A program made the translations under genes and the position numbers. From Candidatus Nanopelagicales bacterium (lineage in GTDB: Bacteria > Actinomycetota > Actinomycetes > S36-B12 > GCA-2699445), in contig JBAOHO010000010.1 of assembly GCA_037045355.1 (NCBI GenBank), positions 114,861 through 178,860 on the forward strand: a DNA stretch of 64,000 nt, read 5' to 3'. Below the pieces are notes generated by a model, which ran no database searches, was not told the DNA's origin, and saw only the letters and a program-made list of their open reading frames with translations. Positions within the stretch are counted from its first letter, which is position 1. Every line of letters begins with the position of its first letter. Below are positions 7,456 through 16,979 of the stretch, one piece after another.

Positions 7456-10000
7456 ATGACCACTGCCGCGAACATCACCCGGGCTGAGGCCGCCGCACGA
7501 TCAGCCGACGTCTCGGTGCAGTCCTACGACGTCGAGTTGGACGTGACCGGCGACACCACCTTCCGTAGTCGAACCACGGTGCGCTTCACCGCGCGCACTG
7601 CCACTACCTGGCTCGATCTGATCGCACCAACGTTGCTCAGCGTGACGTGTAACGGCGCTGCGGTCGACATCACCGCCTACGACGGCCACCGCATACAACT
7701 GACCGGCTTGGCGGCCGACAACGAGGTCGTGGTCGAGGCGAACTGCGCGTTCATGAACACCGGCGAGGGGTTGCACCGGTTCGTGGACCCCGTCGACGGC
7801 GAGACGTACCTCTACACCCAGTTCGAGACAGCGGACGCACGCCGCATGTACGCATGCTTCGAGCAGCCGGACATGAAAGCCACGTTCCGACTCGCCGTGA
7901 CCGGGCCCGCGCACTGGACAGTCGTGTCGAATGCCCCGACTCCGGAACCGACTCCGATCGGCGACGGGGTGGCCCGATGGCAATTCGACACGACGGCTGT
8001 GCTGCCGACCTACATCACCGCGCTCGTGGCCGGCCCCTACCACGAGGTGCGCGACGAGTACACGGGCACATACGGCACTTATCCCTTGGGGGTCTTCTGC
8101 CGACGCAGCCTGGCCGAACACCTCGACGCCGATGAGATCCTCACTGTCACCAAACAGGGCTTCGAGTTCTTCGAGCGCATCTTTGGCATCCCCTACCCGT
8201 TCGGGAAGTACGACCAGTTGTTCGTGCCCGAGTTCAACGCCGGTGCCATGGAGAACGCGGGCTGTGTGACGTTCCTCGAGGACTACGTGTTCCGCAGCCG
8301 GGTCACCTACTCGGCCTACGAGCAGCGCGCCAACACGATCCTGCACGAGATGGCACACATGTGGTTCGGGGATCTCGTCACCATGAAGTGGTGGGACGAC
8401 CTGTGGCTCAACGAGTCGTTCGCCGAGTGGGCCGCTCACTTCTCCTCCGTCGCGGCGACGCGCTACACGGACGCCTGGACCAGCTTCTCCGTGCTGCGCA
8501 AAGCCTGGGCGTACCGCCAGGACCAACTACCGTCGACGCACCCGATCGCGGCCGACATGACCGACCTGGACGCCGTCCGCGTCAACTTCGACGGCATCAC
8601 CTACGCGAAGGGCGCCGAGCGCGCTCAAGCAACTCGTGGCCTGGGTCGGCGAGGACAACTTCCTCGCCGGGCTGCGTGCGTACTTCGGCGACTTCGCCTG
8701 GCGCAACGCCACCCTGCCGGACCTCCTGCGGCATCTCGAGGCCGCCAGCGGCCGTGACCTGACCGACTGGACGCGGCAATGGCTGCAAACGTCTGGCGTC
8801 AACCTGCTGCGCCCGGAACTCACCGTCACCGACGGGGTCATCGAGCGGTTCGCAATCCGCCAAGAGCCGCCGGCGATGCCGCCGGGACTGGAGCCGGTCC
8901 TGCGTGACCACCGCATCGGTGTCGGGCTGTACATCGACCTGCAAGGTCAGTTGGTGCGCGACCGGCTGATCGAGGTCGATGTCACCGGCGCCGTGACCGA
9001 AGTCCCCGAACTCGCCGGAGAACGGCAGCCGGAACTGCTGCTGCTCAACGACGGCGATCTGACGTTCGCCAAGATTCGGCTCGATGACAAGTCGGTACGC
9101 GCCGCCATCTCCGGGATCGGTCGGATCGACGACTCGTTGGCGCGAACGTTGATCTGGGGTGCGGCGTGGGACATGACCCGCGATGCCGAGATGTCCGCGG
9201 GCGAATACGTCGACCTCGTACGCTCGGGCATCGTCGTGGAGTCCGACGTCTCCATCGTGCAGACGACACTGCGGCAGGCGAAAGCCGCTGTCGACCAGTA
9301 CGCGGCCCCTGAGAACCGACCCCGCTATGCCGAGCTGATGGCAGCCCTGTTGTGGGATGCGGCCAACAGCAGCGATCCGGGCAGCGATCACCAGTTGGCG
9401 TTCGTCCGGTCGTTCGCATCCTTCGCCGAGTCCGGTTCCGACCTCGACCGTGTCGCGGGACTGTATTCCGGTGACCTTGTACTCCCCAGCCTGGCCGTGG
9501 ACACCGACCTGCGCTGGCTGCTGCTGCAGCGACTCGCTGCCGCGGGCCGGTGCGGCACCGCGGAACTCGACGCCGAACGCCAGCGGGACAACACGGCGAC
9601 CGGTAAACGTCAAGAGGCGCTGGCGCTGGCTGCCCTGCCGACGGAGGACGCCAAGGAACGGGCCTGGGACTCGATCGTGTCGGACCCCGACCTCCCGAAC
9701 GCCCTGCTGGATGCGACGCTAGGTGGCTTCGCTCAGACGGGGCAGGACGACTTGCTGAGGCCTTACCGGGACAGATATTTCGCCGCCCTCGACGACATCT
9801 GGCGCCACCGCACCCCGGAGATGGCGCAGTCGATCACGATGCTGTTGTACCCGTACTTGCTGGTCGAGGACGACACCATCGCCGCGGCGGACACCTACCT
9901 GGCCCGTACCGACATCAGGGCATCAGCACGTCGGCTCGTGTCCGAGGGACGGGATGCGACGGCCCGGGCCCTGCGTGCCCGCGCCCGCGACGCCAGCTGA
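7456..10000 (+). CDS. pepN: Aminopeptidase N, M1 family (frameshifted)
   Basis: Zinc metallopeptidase removing N-terminal residues. The first part (7456 to about 8617) carries the exopeptidase motif GAMEN (263-267) and the zinc site HEMAH (297-301) with Glu320 18 residues later. The second part (about 8636-10000) is the ERAP1-like C-terminal helical domain. The frame changes at about 8617, where an extra G gives GCCGAGCGCG instead of the expected GCCAGCGCG (Ala-Ser-Ala). Removing it joins the halves into a full-length protein of about 848 aa. All catalytic residues lie upstream of the break. It is either a sequencing error or a recent loss; I favour error. Confidence 0.9.
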
Positions 10001-10014
10001 CGAGGGAGAGCGAG

Positions 10015-10061
10015 ATGAAGGCTGACGAGAGGAGAACGATATGAAGGCTGACGAAGGATAA
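10015..10061 (+). promoter_or_regulatory. Duplicated translation-start leader with two mini-ORFs
   Basis: Two copies of ATGAAGGCTGACGA lie 26 nt apart before the reductase gene. They open two overlapping mini-ORFs, MKADERRTI (10015-10044) and MKADEG (10041-10061). The real ATGAAG start at 10066 repeats the pattern a third time. Purine-rich ribosome-binding sequence precedes each. Confidence 0.5.
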
Positions 10062-10065
10062 CGAG

Positions 10066-10650
10066 ATGAAGATCGTGGTGTGTGGTCGGGGCAATGTGGG
10101 TTCTGCCTTGGGTGAATCCGCCGCAGAACTCGGACATGTGGTGACGTACGCAGTCCGAGATCCCAGCCGCGCCGACGAGACGGCTATCCCCGGCGGAGCC
10201 GACGACGCTGATGTGGTGATCCTTGCGGTGCCGTTCGCAGTCGCCGCAGACACGGCTGCTTTGCTGGCTCCCGGGAAGTCCACCATCGTGGTCGATGCCA
10301 CCAACCCCTTCGGGGCACCCCTGCCCTCCGGGGCGGCCTCCGGTGCCGCGACCATTGCCGGGGCATTGGGCCCAGGCGTGCGACTCGTCAAGGCTTTCAA
10401 TGTGCTGGGAGCCGAGAACATGCGCGAGCCCCAGTTCCCCGCCGGTCGGGCGTTGCTGCCCGTCGCCGGTGATGACGACGAGGCTCGCCAGTCTGTCGTG
10501 GAACTCGCCCGGGCCATGGGCTACGAGGCCGTCGCCGTCGGCGGACTCGCCAACGCGGGGCTGCTCGAGGAAGCCGCCCGCTACTGGGGGCTTCTCGCTT
10601 TCGCGGGTGGGCTGGGGCGCCACTTCGCCCTGGGAGCCTTGACCCGCTGA
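10066..10650 (+). CDS. NADPH-dependent F420 reductase-like / NAD(P)-binding oxidoreductase
   Basis: A 194-aa Rossmann protein of the F420-dependent NADP oxidoreductase family. The N-terminal dinucleotide motif is MKIVVCGRGNVGSALG, followed by DADVVILAVPF and VVDATNPFG, the usual loops of this family. These enzymes move hydride between F420 and NADP, or act as 6-phosphogluconate-dehydrogenase-like reductases. The substrate here is not certain, and the N-terminal GRGNVG differs from the more common GGTG. ATG 10066 follows a duplicated leader. It converges on malQ. Confidence 0.8.
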   Translation: MKIVVCGRGNVGSALGESAAELGHVVTYAVRDPSRADETAIPGGADDADVVILAVPFAVAADTAALLAPGKSTIVVDATNPFGAPLPSGAASGAATIAGALGPGVRLVKAFNVLGAENMREPQFPAGRALLPVAGDDDEARQSVVELARAMGYEAVAVGGLANAGLLEEAARYWGLLAFAGGLGRHFALGALTR

Positions 10651-10752
10651 GCACCCTCCTCCGGAGGCGACTCGTCGTCCCACCGCTTCGCCGCCCGGTG
10701 GCGGAGGATGATGGAACACCCGGGTGCGGGATTCAGCCGGGGGGCGTCGGCG

Positions 10753-12828
10753 TCACCTGTTGACGACGTCGAGGATCTGGGCCCACAGTTCTTGGTCGGC
10801 GAGCTCCTCGACCGGCACCGTCCGACCGCAGCCATCGCCGAGAGGGATCGACCAGTTCGGGTACTCGCGATGTGTGCCCGGCTGGTTCTGGGTGCGAACC
10901 TCACCGGTCAGATCCGGCAGAGCGACCCCAAGCAGGACGGCGGGACTCGCCGCGAGGCATCGGTGCAGACCGACCACGAACTCGGCGATCGGAGCATCGA
11001 CCTGCGCGATCCAGCCGCGCTCGTGCAGGAGTCGCCGCCACTCAGCAATCTCCGTGGCATGGTCCCGCCGTTCCTCTTCTACTGTCCCGTGCAGCAAGCC
11101 GAGCCGCTCCCGCACGTCGATGTGTTCCCCGGCCGCGTAGCCGGCCGAAGGTGGCAGGTCGTGCACCGTGACGCTGGTCAGCGACTGAGCCCGCCAATGC
11201 TCGGGGGGCGTGATCGTGTGGCCGCGTTCGAACCACAACACCCCGGTGCCGAGGATCCCGCGGTCGGCCATGTCCGCTCGCATCCAGTCGGCCACCGTAC
11301 CCAGGTCCTCCCCGATCACGACTGCACCGACGCGGTCGGCCTCCAACGCGAGAATCCCGACCAGTGCCTCATGGTCCATGGCCACGTACGTGCCCTGATC
11401 GGGCGGGAACCCCTCGGGAATCCACCACTGTCGGTACAGACCCAGCACATGGTCGATCCTGATGCCACCGGCGTGGCGCAGCGTCGTCCGAATCATGTCC
11501 CGATAGGGCACGAAAGCGGCATCGGCGAGCGCTTCGGGAAGCCAGGGAGGCGAGGACCAGTCCTGGCCCATCGGGTTGTACATGTCCGGTGGCGCACCCA
11601 CGCTCGTGTTCGCGGCCACGACGCCAGCGAGCCGCCAGGTGTCGCAACCGTCGGGATGGACGCCCACCGCGATGTCGTGGATGATTCCGATGCCCATGCC
11701 GGCGGCCTCCGCCGCGGACTGAGTCTGCGCCAACTGTCGGTCGAGTTGGTACTGCATCCAACTGTAGAACTGGACTCGCTCTTCGAGTTCGGCGAACCGC
11801 GCGGTGACGGCGGGCGCCCGGACATCGCGCAGATCCTCGGGCCACTCACCCCATCTGGGGCCGTGCTGTTCGGCGAGAGCGCACCACAGCGCGAAGTCCT
11901 GGAGCCCGACTCCCCCGTCAGACACGAACATCAGGAATTCCGGATCATCGCGATCAGCCGCGGCCCACAACTCCTCGAGCGCGGCGCGTTTCACGGGCCA
12001 GATGTGGGATCGATCGATCCTGTCGGCGGCGATCGACGGGACCTGTTCGTGCAGATCGGACAGCCGCTGACGCTCGGCTTCGCTCAGGCTCAGGCCGGCG
12101 GCGATGCGGTCGATGTCCAGGTACAGCGGATCGGGGAACCGGCGGGTCACCGGCAGGTACGGGGACTGCTCGATCGGCTCGACAGGGCTGCCCGCATACA
12201 ACGGATTCACCAGCACGAAATCGCCATCGAACTCGGCCGCCTGACGCGTGAGCTCAGCCAGGTCGCCCAGATCGCCCAGCCCCCACGACCGGCGGGAGCG
12301 CACCGAGTACAGCTGCACCATGAGACCCCAGCCGGGCTCGACGTCGGGGAGTCGGTCCGGGGTCACGATCAGCGGGCAGTAGGCGATCCCCTGCTCGGTT
12401 CGCACCTGGAACTGGTGATAGCCGAGCGGCAGATCGGCGGGGATCTCGAACGCTGCCTCGCCGACGAGCACATCGCCGATCTCGCGTGGCTGCACGAAGT
12501 GCTCGACTTGGGTCGCGGGTCGGGATCCGCTGCCGTCCTCCCACACCAGGTGAGCGGTGATCGTGGTTCCGTGCGGAACGTGCACCCAAATGCGGCCGGT
12601 GCGGGAGCGGCGGTGGACGTAGACCGGTGGCAGCACCCGATGCCAGGACCTCAGCTCCGCCTCTGTGGTCGCGGCATCGACCTCGACGGGAGTCGCGGCT
12701 GAGACCCCGAGAGCGGCGAGGACCGCGACGACGGTGTCCGGCGACACCTGGCGGTGATTGCCCTGTTGGTCCCAGTACTCGGTGGCAACTCCGTAGCGGT
12801 CTGCCAGTCGAGCCAGAGCATCATCCAT
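10753..12828 (-). CDS. malQ: 4-alpha-glucanotransferase (amylomaltase)
   Basis: A 691-aa GH77 enzyme that disproportionates maltodextrins in glycogen and maltose metabolism. The N-terminal MalQ_N beta domain (residues 1 to about 160) is the long form common in Actinobacteria. The catalytic barrel contains GIRIDHVLGLYRQWWIP with the nucleophile Asp in RIDH, VIGEDLGTV with the acid/base Glu, and the late VTVHDLPP segment. Its start lies inside the end of the amidase gene (8-nt overlap), so the two are probably translated together. Cytosolic. Confidence 0.96.
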   Translation of the reverse strand: MDDALARLADRYGVATEYWDQQGNHRQVSPDTVVAVLAALGVSAATPVEVDAATTEAELRSWHRVLPPVYVHRRSRTGRIWVHVPHGTTITAHLVWEDGSGSRPATQVEHFVQPREIGDVLVGEAAFEIPADLPLGYHQFQVRTEQGIAYCPLIVTPDRLPDVEPGWGLMVQLYSVRSRRSWGLGDLGDLAELTRQAAEFDGDFVLVNPLYAGSPVEPIEQSPYLPVTRRFPDPLYLDIDRIAAGLSLSEAERQRLSDLHEQVPSIAADRIDRSHIWPVKRAALEELWAAADRDDPEFLMFVSDGGVGLQDFALWCALAEQHGPRWGEWPEDLRDVRAPAVTARFAELEERVQFYSWMQYQLDRQLAQTQSAAEAAGMGIGIIHDIAVGVHPDGCDTWRLAGVVAANTSVGAPPDMYNPMGQDWSSPPWLPEALADAAFVPYRDMIRTTLRHAGGIRIDHVLGLYRQWWIPEGFPPDQGTYVAMDHEALVGILALEADRVGAVVIGEDLGTVADWMRADMADRGILGTGVLWFERGHTITPPEHWRAQSLTSVTVHDLPPSAGYAAGEHIDVRERLGLLHGTVEEERRDHATEIAEWRRLLHERGWIAQVDAPIAEFVVGLHRCLAASPAVLLGVALPDLTGEVRTQNQPGTHREYPNWSIPLGDGCGRTVPVEELADQELWAQILDVVNR

Positions 12829-14258
12829 GCGGGCCCCGCAGGTCGGGCATGCGCAGATGCCACTGCACGGCCCGCTCCATCTGCGCAGCGAGCGAGATGA
12901 TCGTCCATTCGTCGCGAGGGCGCCCTACCAACTGCACACCCACCGGTAGTCCGCGGTCCGTGTGATGCACGGGAACGCTGATGGCCGGTTGACCGCTGAC
13001 GTTGAAGGGGGCCGTGAACGGGGTGAACCGCTTCTGGTTCTCGAAGTCCTCGGCTGGATCATGGTCCAGTCGCAGCCCGGCCAACTCGGCGGGCAGTTGC
13101 GCCAAGGTCGGAGTCAGCAGAACGTCGCATCCGGACGTCGCCTCGATCGCCTGTGCCGCAGCCCGTCTCATCACGGAGACAGCGAGCGCGAGGTCGGCCG
13201 CACTGTATTGCTGTCCCAGTTCGCGCAGGTGACGGGTCAGTGGGGTGAGTAGATCCACCTGCGAGTCGGTGAGTGGCAGCGCGGCCGCGCCCACCCGCCA
13301 CACGGTCTCGAAAGCGGGAACCGCCTCTGGGGTGAACGGCCGCTCGATGTCGCGGACCTCGTGGCCGAGGTCGGTGAGCACGTCTTGTGGCCTCTTCGTA
13401 TGCGGCGATGCACTCGTCGTCGACGTCAGCGTCCACGACCATGGGGCGACTGAACCGTCCGATCACGAGTGGACCCGGATCGCGGCGTGCGGCGGCGAGG
13501 AACGAACCGGGGGCTGCGTTCGGCAAGCCGAACAGATCTGCATCGGTCGACCCGGCGAGCACATCCAGCAACGCGGCGGCATCGGCGACCGTGCGCCCCA
13601 ACGGGCCGACGACAGCGAGTTCGCCGACGGACTCCCCCAGGGGGATGTTGCTGACCCGGCCCCGCGCGGGTTTGATGCCGACCAGGCCGGTCACGCTGGC
13701 GGGGATCCGGATGGAACCTCCGCCGTCGGAGCCCTGGGCGACGGAGGCGAGGCCGGTGGCGACCGCGGCCGCGGCTCCGCCGGAGGATCCCCCCGCGGAG
13801 CGTTCGAGGTCCCACGGCGTACGCGCGGTGTGACCCAGATCGTTGTCGGTGTAGGAGGGAAACCCGAATTCCGGAGTCGAGGTCTTGCCGGTGATCACCA
13901 GCCCTGCGGCTCTCATCCGCTTCACAAAGGCAGAGTCGACGGGAGCCACGAAATCCGCCATCGCGCGGGAGCCGAAGGTACACGGCATCCCGGCGACCAG
14001 GTCGAGATCCTTGACGGGCGCGACACAACCCACCAACGCGTCACTGTCGGCGAAATCGCCGCGAGCCAATGCCTGATCGACCTGCGCTGCCTGCGCCAGA
14101 GCCTGCTCCGCGGCCAGATGGGCGAACGCGCCGACCACAGGATCGAGCGCGGTGGTGCGGTCGAGGTAGTGCTGGGTCAACTCGCCGCACGAGAACTCCC
14201 CAGCACGGATGCCAGTGGACTGTTCCAGCGCGGTGAGGTCGCTGAGTTGCGTCGTCAT
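12821..14258 (-). CDS. Amidase, amidase-signature family (frameshifted)
   Basis: Ser-Ser-Lys hydrolase related to GatA. The N-terminal part starts at ATG 14258 (MTTQLSDLTALEQSTG) and carries the catalytic Lys in APVKDLD, the Gly/Ser-rich AGGSSGGAAAAVA and QGSDGGGSIRIPAS. The frame breaks near 13,384: after YEEATRR it jumps to the frame that starts LTDLGHEVRDIE and runs to 12821. One extra base in AAGACGTGCTC explains it. Joined, the enzyme is about 478 aa, a normal length. The start overlaps the stop of the LapA-domain gene by one base (TGATG). The substrate is unknown. It is not gatA proper, because no gatB or gatC is near. Confidence 0.85.
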
Positions 14259-14581
14259 CAGTCGCGGACATTCGCCCGGCGACGCCGCCGGGTCCACCAC
14301 GATGCCATCCACCCGAGGATGATGCCGATGAGCAGGACGACCACGAGCACGATCCACAGCGGCGCGGAGTCGACCCGGAAGATCACGAAGTTGACCGGCA
14401 CCGGTTGGGAGTTGGTGAAGATGAACACCAGCACGATCAGCGCGAGCACCACCCAGGCGGTGAAGCGGGCCCAGCGACGCCACGGCGGTGCGGGGGCCTC
14501 GCCGCTGACAACCTGGGGCTTGCCCTGCACGAAGTCCTTGTCGGGGATGGGCCGCCCGTCCTTGCCACCTGGAACCGCCAT
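14258..14581 (-). CDS. LapA-domain (DUF1049) small membrane protein
   Basis: A 107-aa protein with two transmembrane helices (about 44-64 and 76-98), separated by FTNSQPVPVNFVIFRV, the typical LapA/DUF1049 loop, and a basic C-terminus (TRRRRRANVRD). The ATG at 14581 (MAVPGGKDGRP) is preferred, with GGGAAG upstream. The frame stays open another 86 codons through a repeat-rich stretch that does not look coding. Its stop overlaps the amidase start. The function in Actinobacteria is unknown. Confidence 0.75.
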   Translation of the reverse strand: MAVPGGKDGRPIPDKDFVQGKPQVVSGEAPAPPWRRWARFTAWVVLALIVLVFIFTNSQPVPVNFVIFRVDSAPLWIVLVVVLLIGIILGWMASWWTRRRRRANVRD

Positions 14582-14695
14582 GACACTTCCCTTCGTCGCT
14601 GCCGCCGGGCCTTTCACCGCGTCCGTCAGCCAGTCGGCTGCTCGGCCGGAGCGGTTGACCGCTCGACCAAGGCCGTTGGCTGCTGCCGGCCGGCC

Positions 14696-14780
14696 GGTTG
14701 CCTCGGCCGCAGTGACGGACTGCCTCTGCCACAGTGGTTGATTGCCTCGGCCACGGTGGTTGACCCTCGGCCAGAGTATT
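14696..14780. repeat. Degenerate 20-24 nt tandem repeat upstream of the LapA-domain gene
   Basis: Four imperfect copies built on GGTTGattGCCTCGGCCACAGTG, with decaying copies on either side. It lies between the LapA-domain gene and the divergent prolyl oligopeptidase gene, in a gap of 283 nt otherwise without a gene. Confidence 0.5.
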
Positions 14781-14864
14781 GATTGACAGCGCGGTAGCGC
14801 GACACCCCGCGCCGCGTGTAGGGATCCTGTGTGTGGCACAGGTCGGTCACCGTAGGGTCTGATC

Positions 14865-16976
14865 GTGACTTCAGACCATGCGCCGCGACTCCCCCTGGTG
14901 GACGATTACCACGGCACGCCGGTGGGCGACCCCTACCGCTGGTTGGAGGATCCTGCGACATTCCCAGAGGGGGACGCCACGCAGTGGCGCCAGTGGCGCC
15001 AGGACTGGGATCGAGCGCAGGCGGACCGTTACCAACAGGAAGCTGCCCAGTGGCGGCGCCGTGACGATTTTGCGGGCATCCTGACAAATCTGCTGGCAGG
15101 TGGATACCAGGGCCTGCCCGTGTGGCGCGGCCAGCGGCAGTTCTTCATCAGGCGCGACCCGGGCCAACAGTTCGGGGTGCTCTACACCGTCGACCCCGAT
15201 GGCACCGACCGGGTGCTGATCGACCCGATCGAGTTGGATCCGTCGGGGCGCACGACGCTCGACGGGTTCCAGCCGTCATGGGAGGGCGACAAGCTCGCCT
15301 ACCTGCTCAGCGAAGGCGGCACCGAGGAGTCCGTCCTGCGGGTCATGGACGTCGCCACCGCAGACGTCATCGACGGTCCGATCGACCGGACGAGGTTTTC
15401 GTCCGTGGCGTGGCTTCCCGGCGGCGCCGCGTTCTATTACGTCCGCCGCCAGGACCCTGCGACTCTGGCTCCCGACGAGGTGCAGTTCCACCGCCGGGTC
15501 CGACTGCATCACCTCGGCGCCGACCCCGACACCGACGCGGAGATCTTCGGCGGCGGGCTGCGCATCACCAACTACTACTCCGTGGGAGTCACCCGCGACG
15601 GCAAGTGGCTGGTCATCGATGCTGCGGAGGGGACGGCCCCGCGCAACGACGTCTATCTCGCCCCCCTCGCCGGCGCCGATCTGGCCGCCCCCGACCTGCG
15701 TCCGGTGATCGAGCGCCGGGACGCGCAGACGTCGATCACGATCCGCCCGGACGGGCGGATGTTCATCTGGACCGACTTCGAGGCTCCTCGCGGTCGACTG
15801 CTACATTGCCGCGCGGAAAACCCGCAGCCGGAGCACTGGCAGGATCTCGTCGCCGAGTCCCCGGACTCGGTGCTGGAGTCATTCCGGCTCAGCGACGGAC
15901 CGGATGGACCTGATCAGTACCTCGTGGTGCACCGGACCAGCCACACCATCGGAAGTCTGGAGGTCCTCGACTCCCACACCGGTGACTTGGTGCGGCCGGT
16001 TGCGGTCCCGGGTCTGGGCACAATCGCGGGGCCCGTCGGACGTCCCGAGGGCGGCAGCGAGAACTGGTACGTCTACACCGATCACACCACCACTCCGAAC
16101 GTCTACTGCTACGACGCCGTGTCCGACACCACGATGTTGTGGGCCACCCCGCCAGGCGACGTGCAGATCCCCCGCGTGGTCACCCAGCACGTGGTCTACC
16201 GCTCATCAGACGGCACCGAAGTGCGCATGTACGTCATCAGCTCCGACGGGCAGCCGTCGCGCCCGCGGCCGACGATCCTGTACGGATACGGCGGGTTCGG
16301 GGTGTCGTTACCCCCCGCCTACAACCCGTCGGCGTTGGCCTGGGTCCAATCCGGCGGGGTGTACGCGATCGCGAACCTACGGGGGGGATCGGAAGAAGGC
16401 GAACAGTGGCATCGCGCCGGCATGCTGGCCGACAAGCAGAACGTGTTCGACGACTTTCACGCCGCCGCGCGCTGGCTGATCGACACTGGCTGGACCACGC
16501 CGGCCCAACTGTGCATCAGCGGCGGCTCGAACGGCGGCCTGCTCGTCGGTGCCGCGCTCACGCAGCACCCCGAGTTGTACGGCGGGGTCATCTGTACCGC
16601 GCCGCTGCTCGACATGATCCGCTACGTCACGAGTCAGCTCGGCGCCACGTGGACCGTGGAGTACGGCGACCCCTCGCGCCCCGAAGAGTTCGCCTGGCTG
16701 TGGCAGTACAGCCCGTACCACCGGGTGCGCGACGGTGTGCCCTACCCGGCGGTGCTGATGATGGTGTTCGACAACGACACCCGCACCGACCCCATGCACG
16801 GCCGCAAGATGGTCGCCGCCTTGCAGCACGCCACGACAGGCACCGCCCCGATCATCTTGCGCACCGAGTCGGATGTCGGCCACGGCGCCCGCGCTCTGGA
16901 CAAGTCCGTCGCCGAGGCCGCCGAGTCGCTGGCGTTCGCCGCTCACATCACCGGCCTGGGCGACGAGGAGCGCTGA
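14865..16976 (+). CDS. Prolyl oligopeptidase family serine peptidase (S9A)
   Basis: A 703-aa cytosolic peptidase that cuts short peptides, usually after proline. The N-terminal seven-bladed propeller (to about residue 430) begins DDYHGTPVGDPYRWLEDP, a family hallmark. The alpha/beta-hydrolase domain has Ser555 in GGSNGG, the Asp region in VFDNDTRTDPMHG, and His673 in SDVGHGA. The start is the GTG at 14865. No signal peptide is seen. The mscS-like gene begins 3 nt after the stop. Confidence 0.94.
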   Translation: MTSDHAPRLPLVDDYHGTPVGDPYRWLEDPATFPEGDATQWRQWRQDWDRAQADRYQQEAAQWRRRDDFAGILTNLLAGGYQGLPVWRGQRQFFIRRDPGQQFGVLYTVDPDGTDRVLIDPIELDPSGRTTLDGFQPSWEGDKLAYLLSEGGTEESVLRVMDVATADVIDGPIDRTRFSSVAWLPGGAAFYYVRRQDPATLAPDEVQFHRRVRLHHLGADPDTDAEIFGGGLRITNYYSVGVTRDGKWLVIDAAEGTAPRNDVYLAPLAGADLAAPDLRPVIERRDAQTSITIRPDGRMFIWTDFEAPRGRLLHCRAENPQPEHWQDLVAESPDSVLESFRLSDGPDGPDQYLVVHRTSHTIGSLEVLDSHTGDLVRPVAVPGLGTIAGPVGRPEGGSENWYVYTDHTTTPNVYCYDAVSDTTMLWATPPGDVQIPRVVTQHVVYRSSDGTEVRMYVISSDGQPSRPRPTILYGYGGFGVSLPPAYNPSALAWVQSGGVYAIANLRGGSEEGEQWHRAGMLADKQNVFDDFHAAARWLIDTGWTTPAQLCISGGSNGGLLVGAALTQHPELYGGVICTAPLLDMIRYVTSQLGATWTVEYGDPSRPEEFAWLWQYSPYHRVRDGVPYPAVLMMVFDNDTRTDPMHGRKMVAALQHATTGTAPIILRTESDVGHGARALDKSVAEAAESLAFAAHITGLGDEER

Positions 16977-16979
16977 CCC

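Noticed and set aside
10708..12702. Long open frame (664 codons) opposite malQ
   Set aside because: MalQ on the other strand has all catalytic motifs; this frame is Arg/His-rich shadow sequence.
13245..14741. Long open frame opposite the amidase and LapA genes
   Set aside because: Shadow of two genes with recognised families; no domain of its own.
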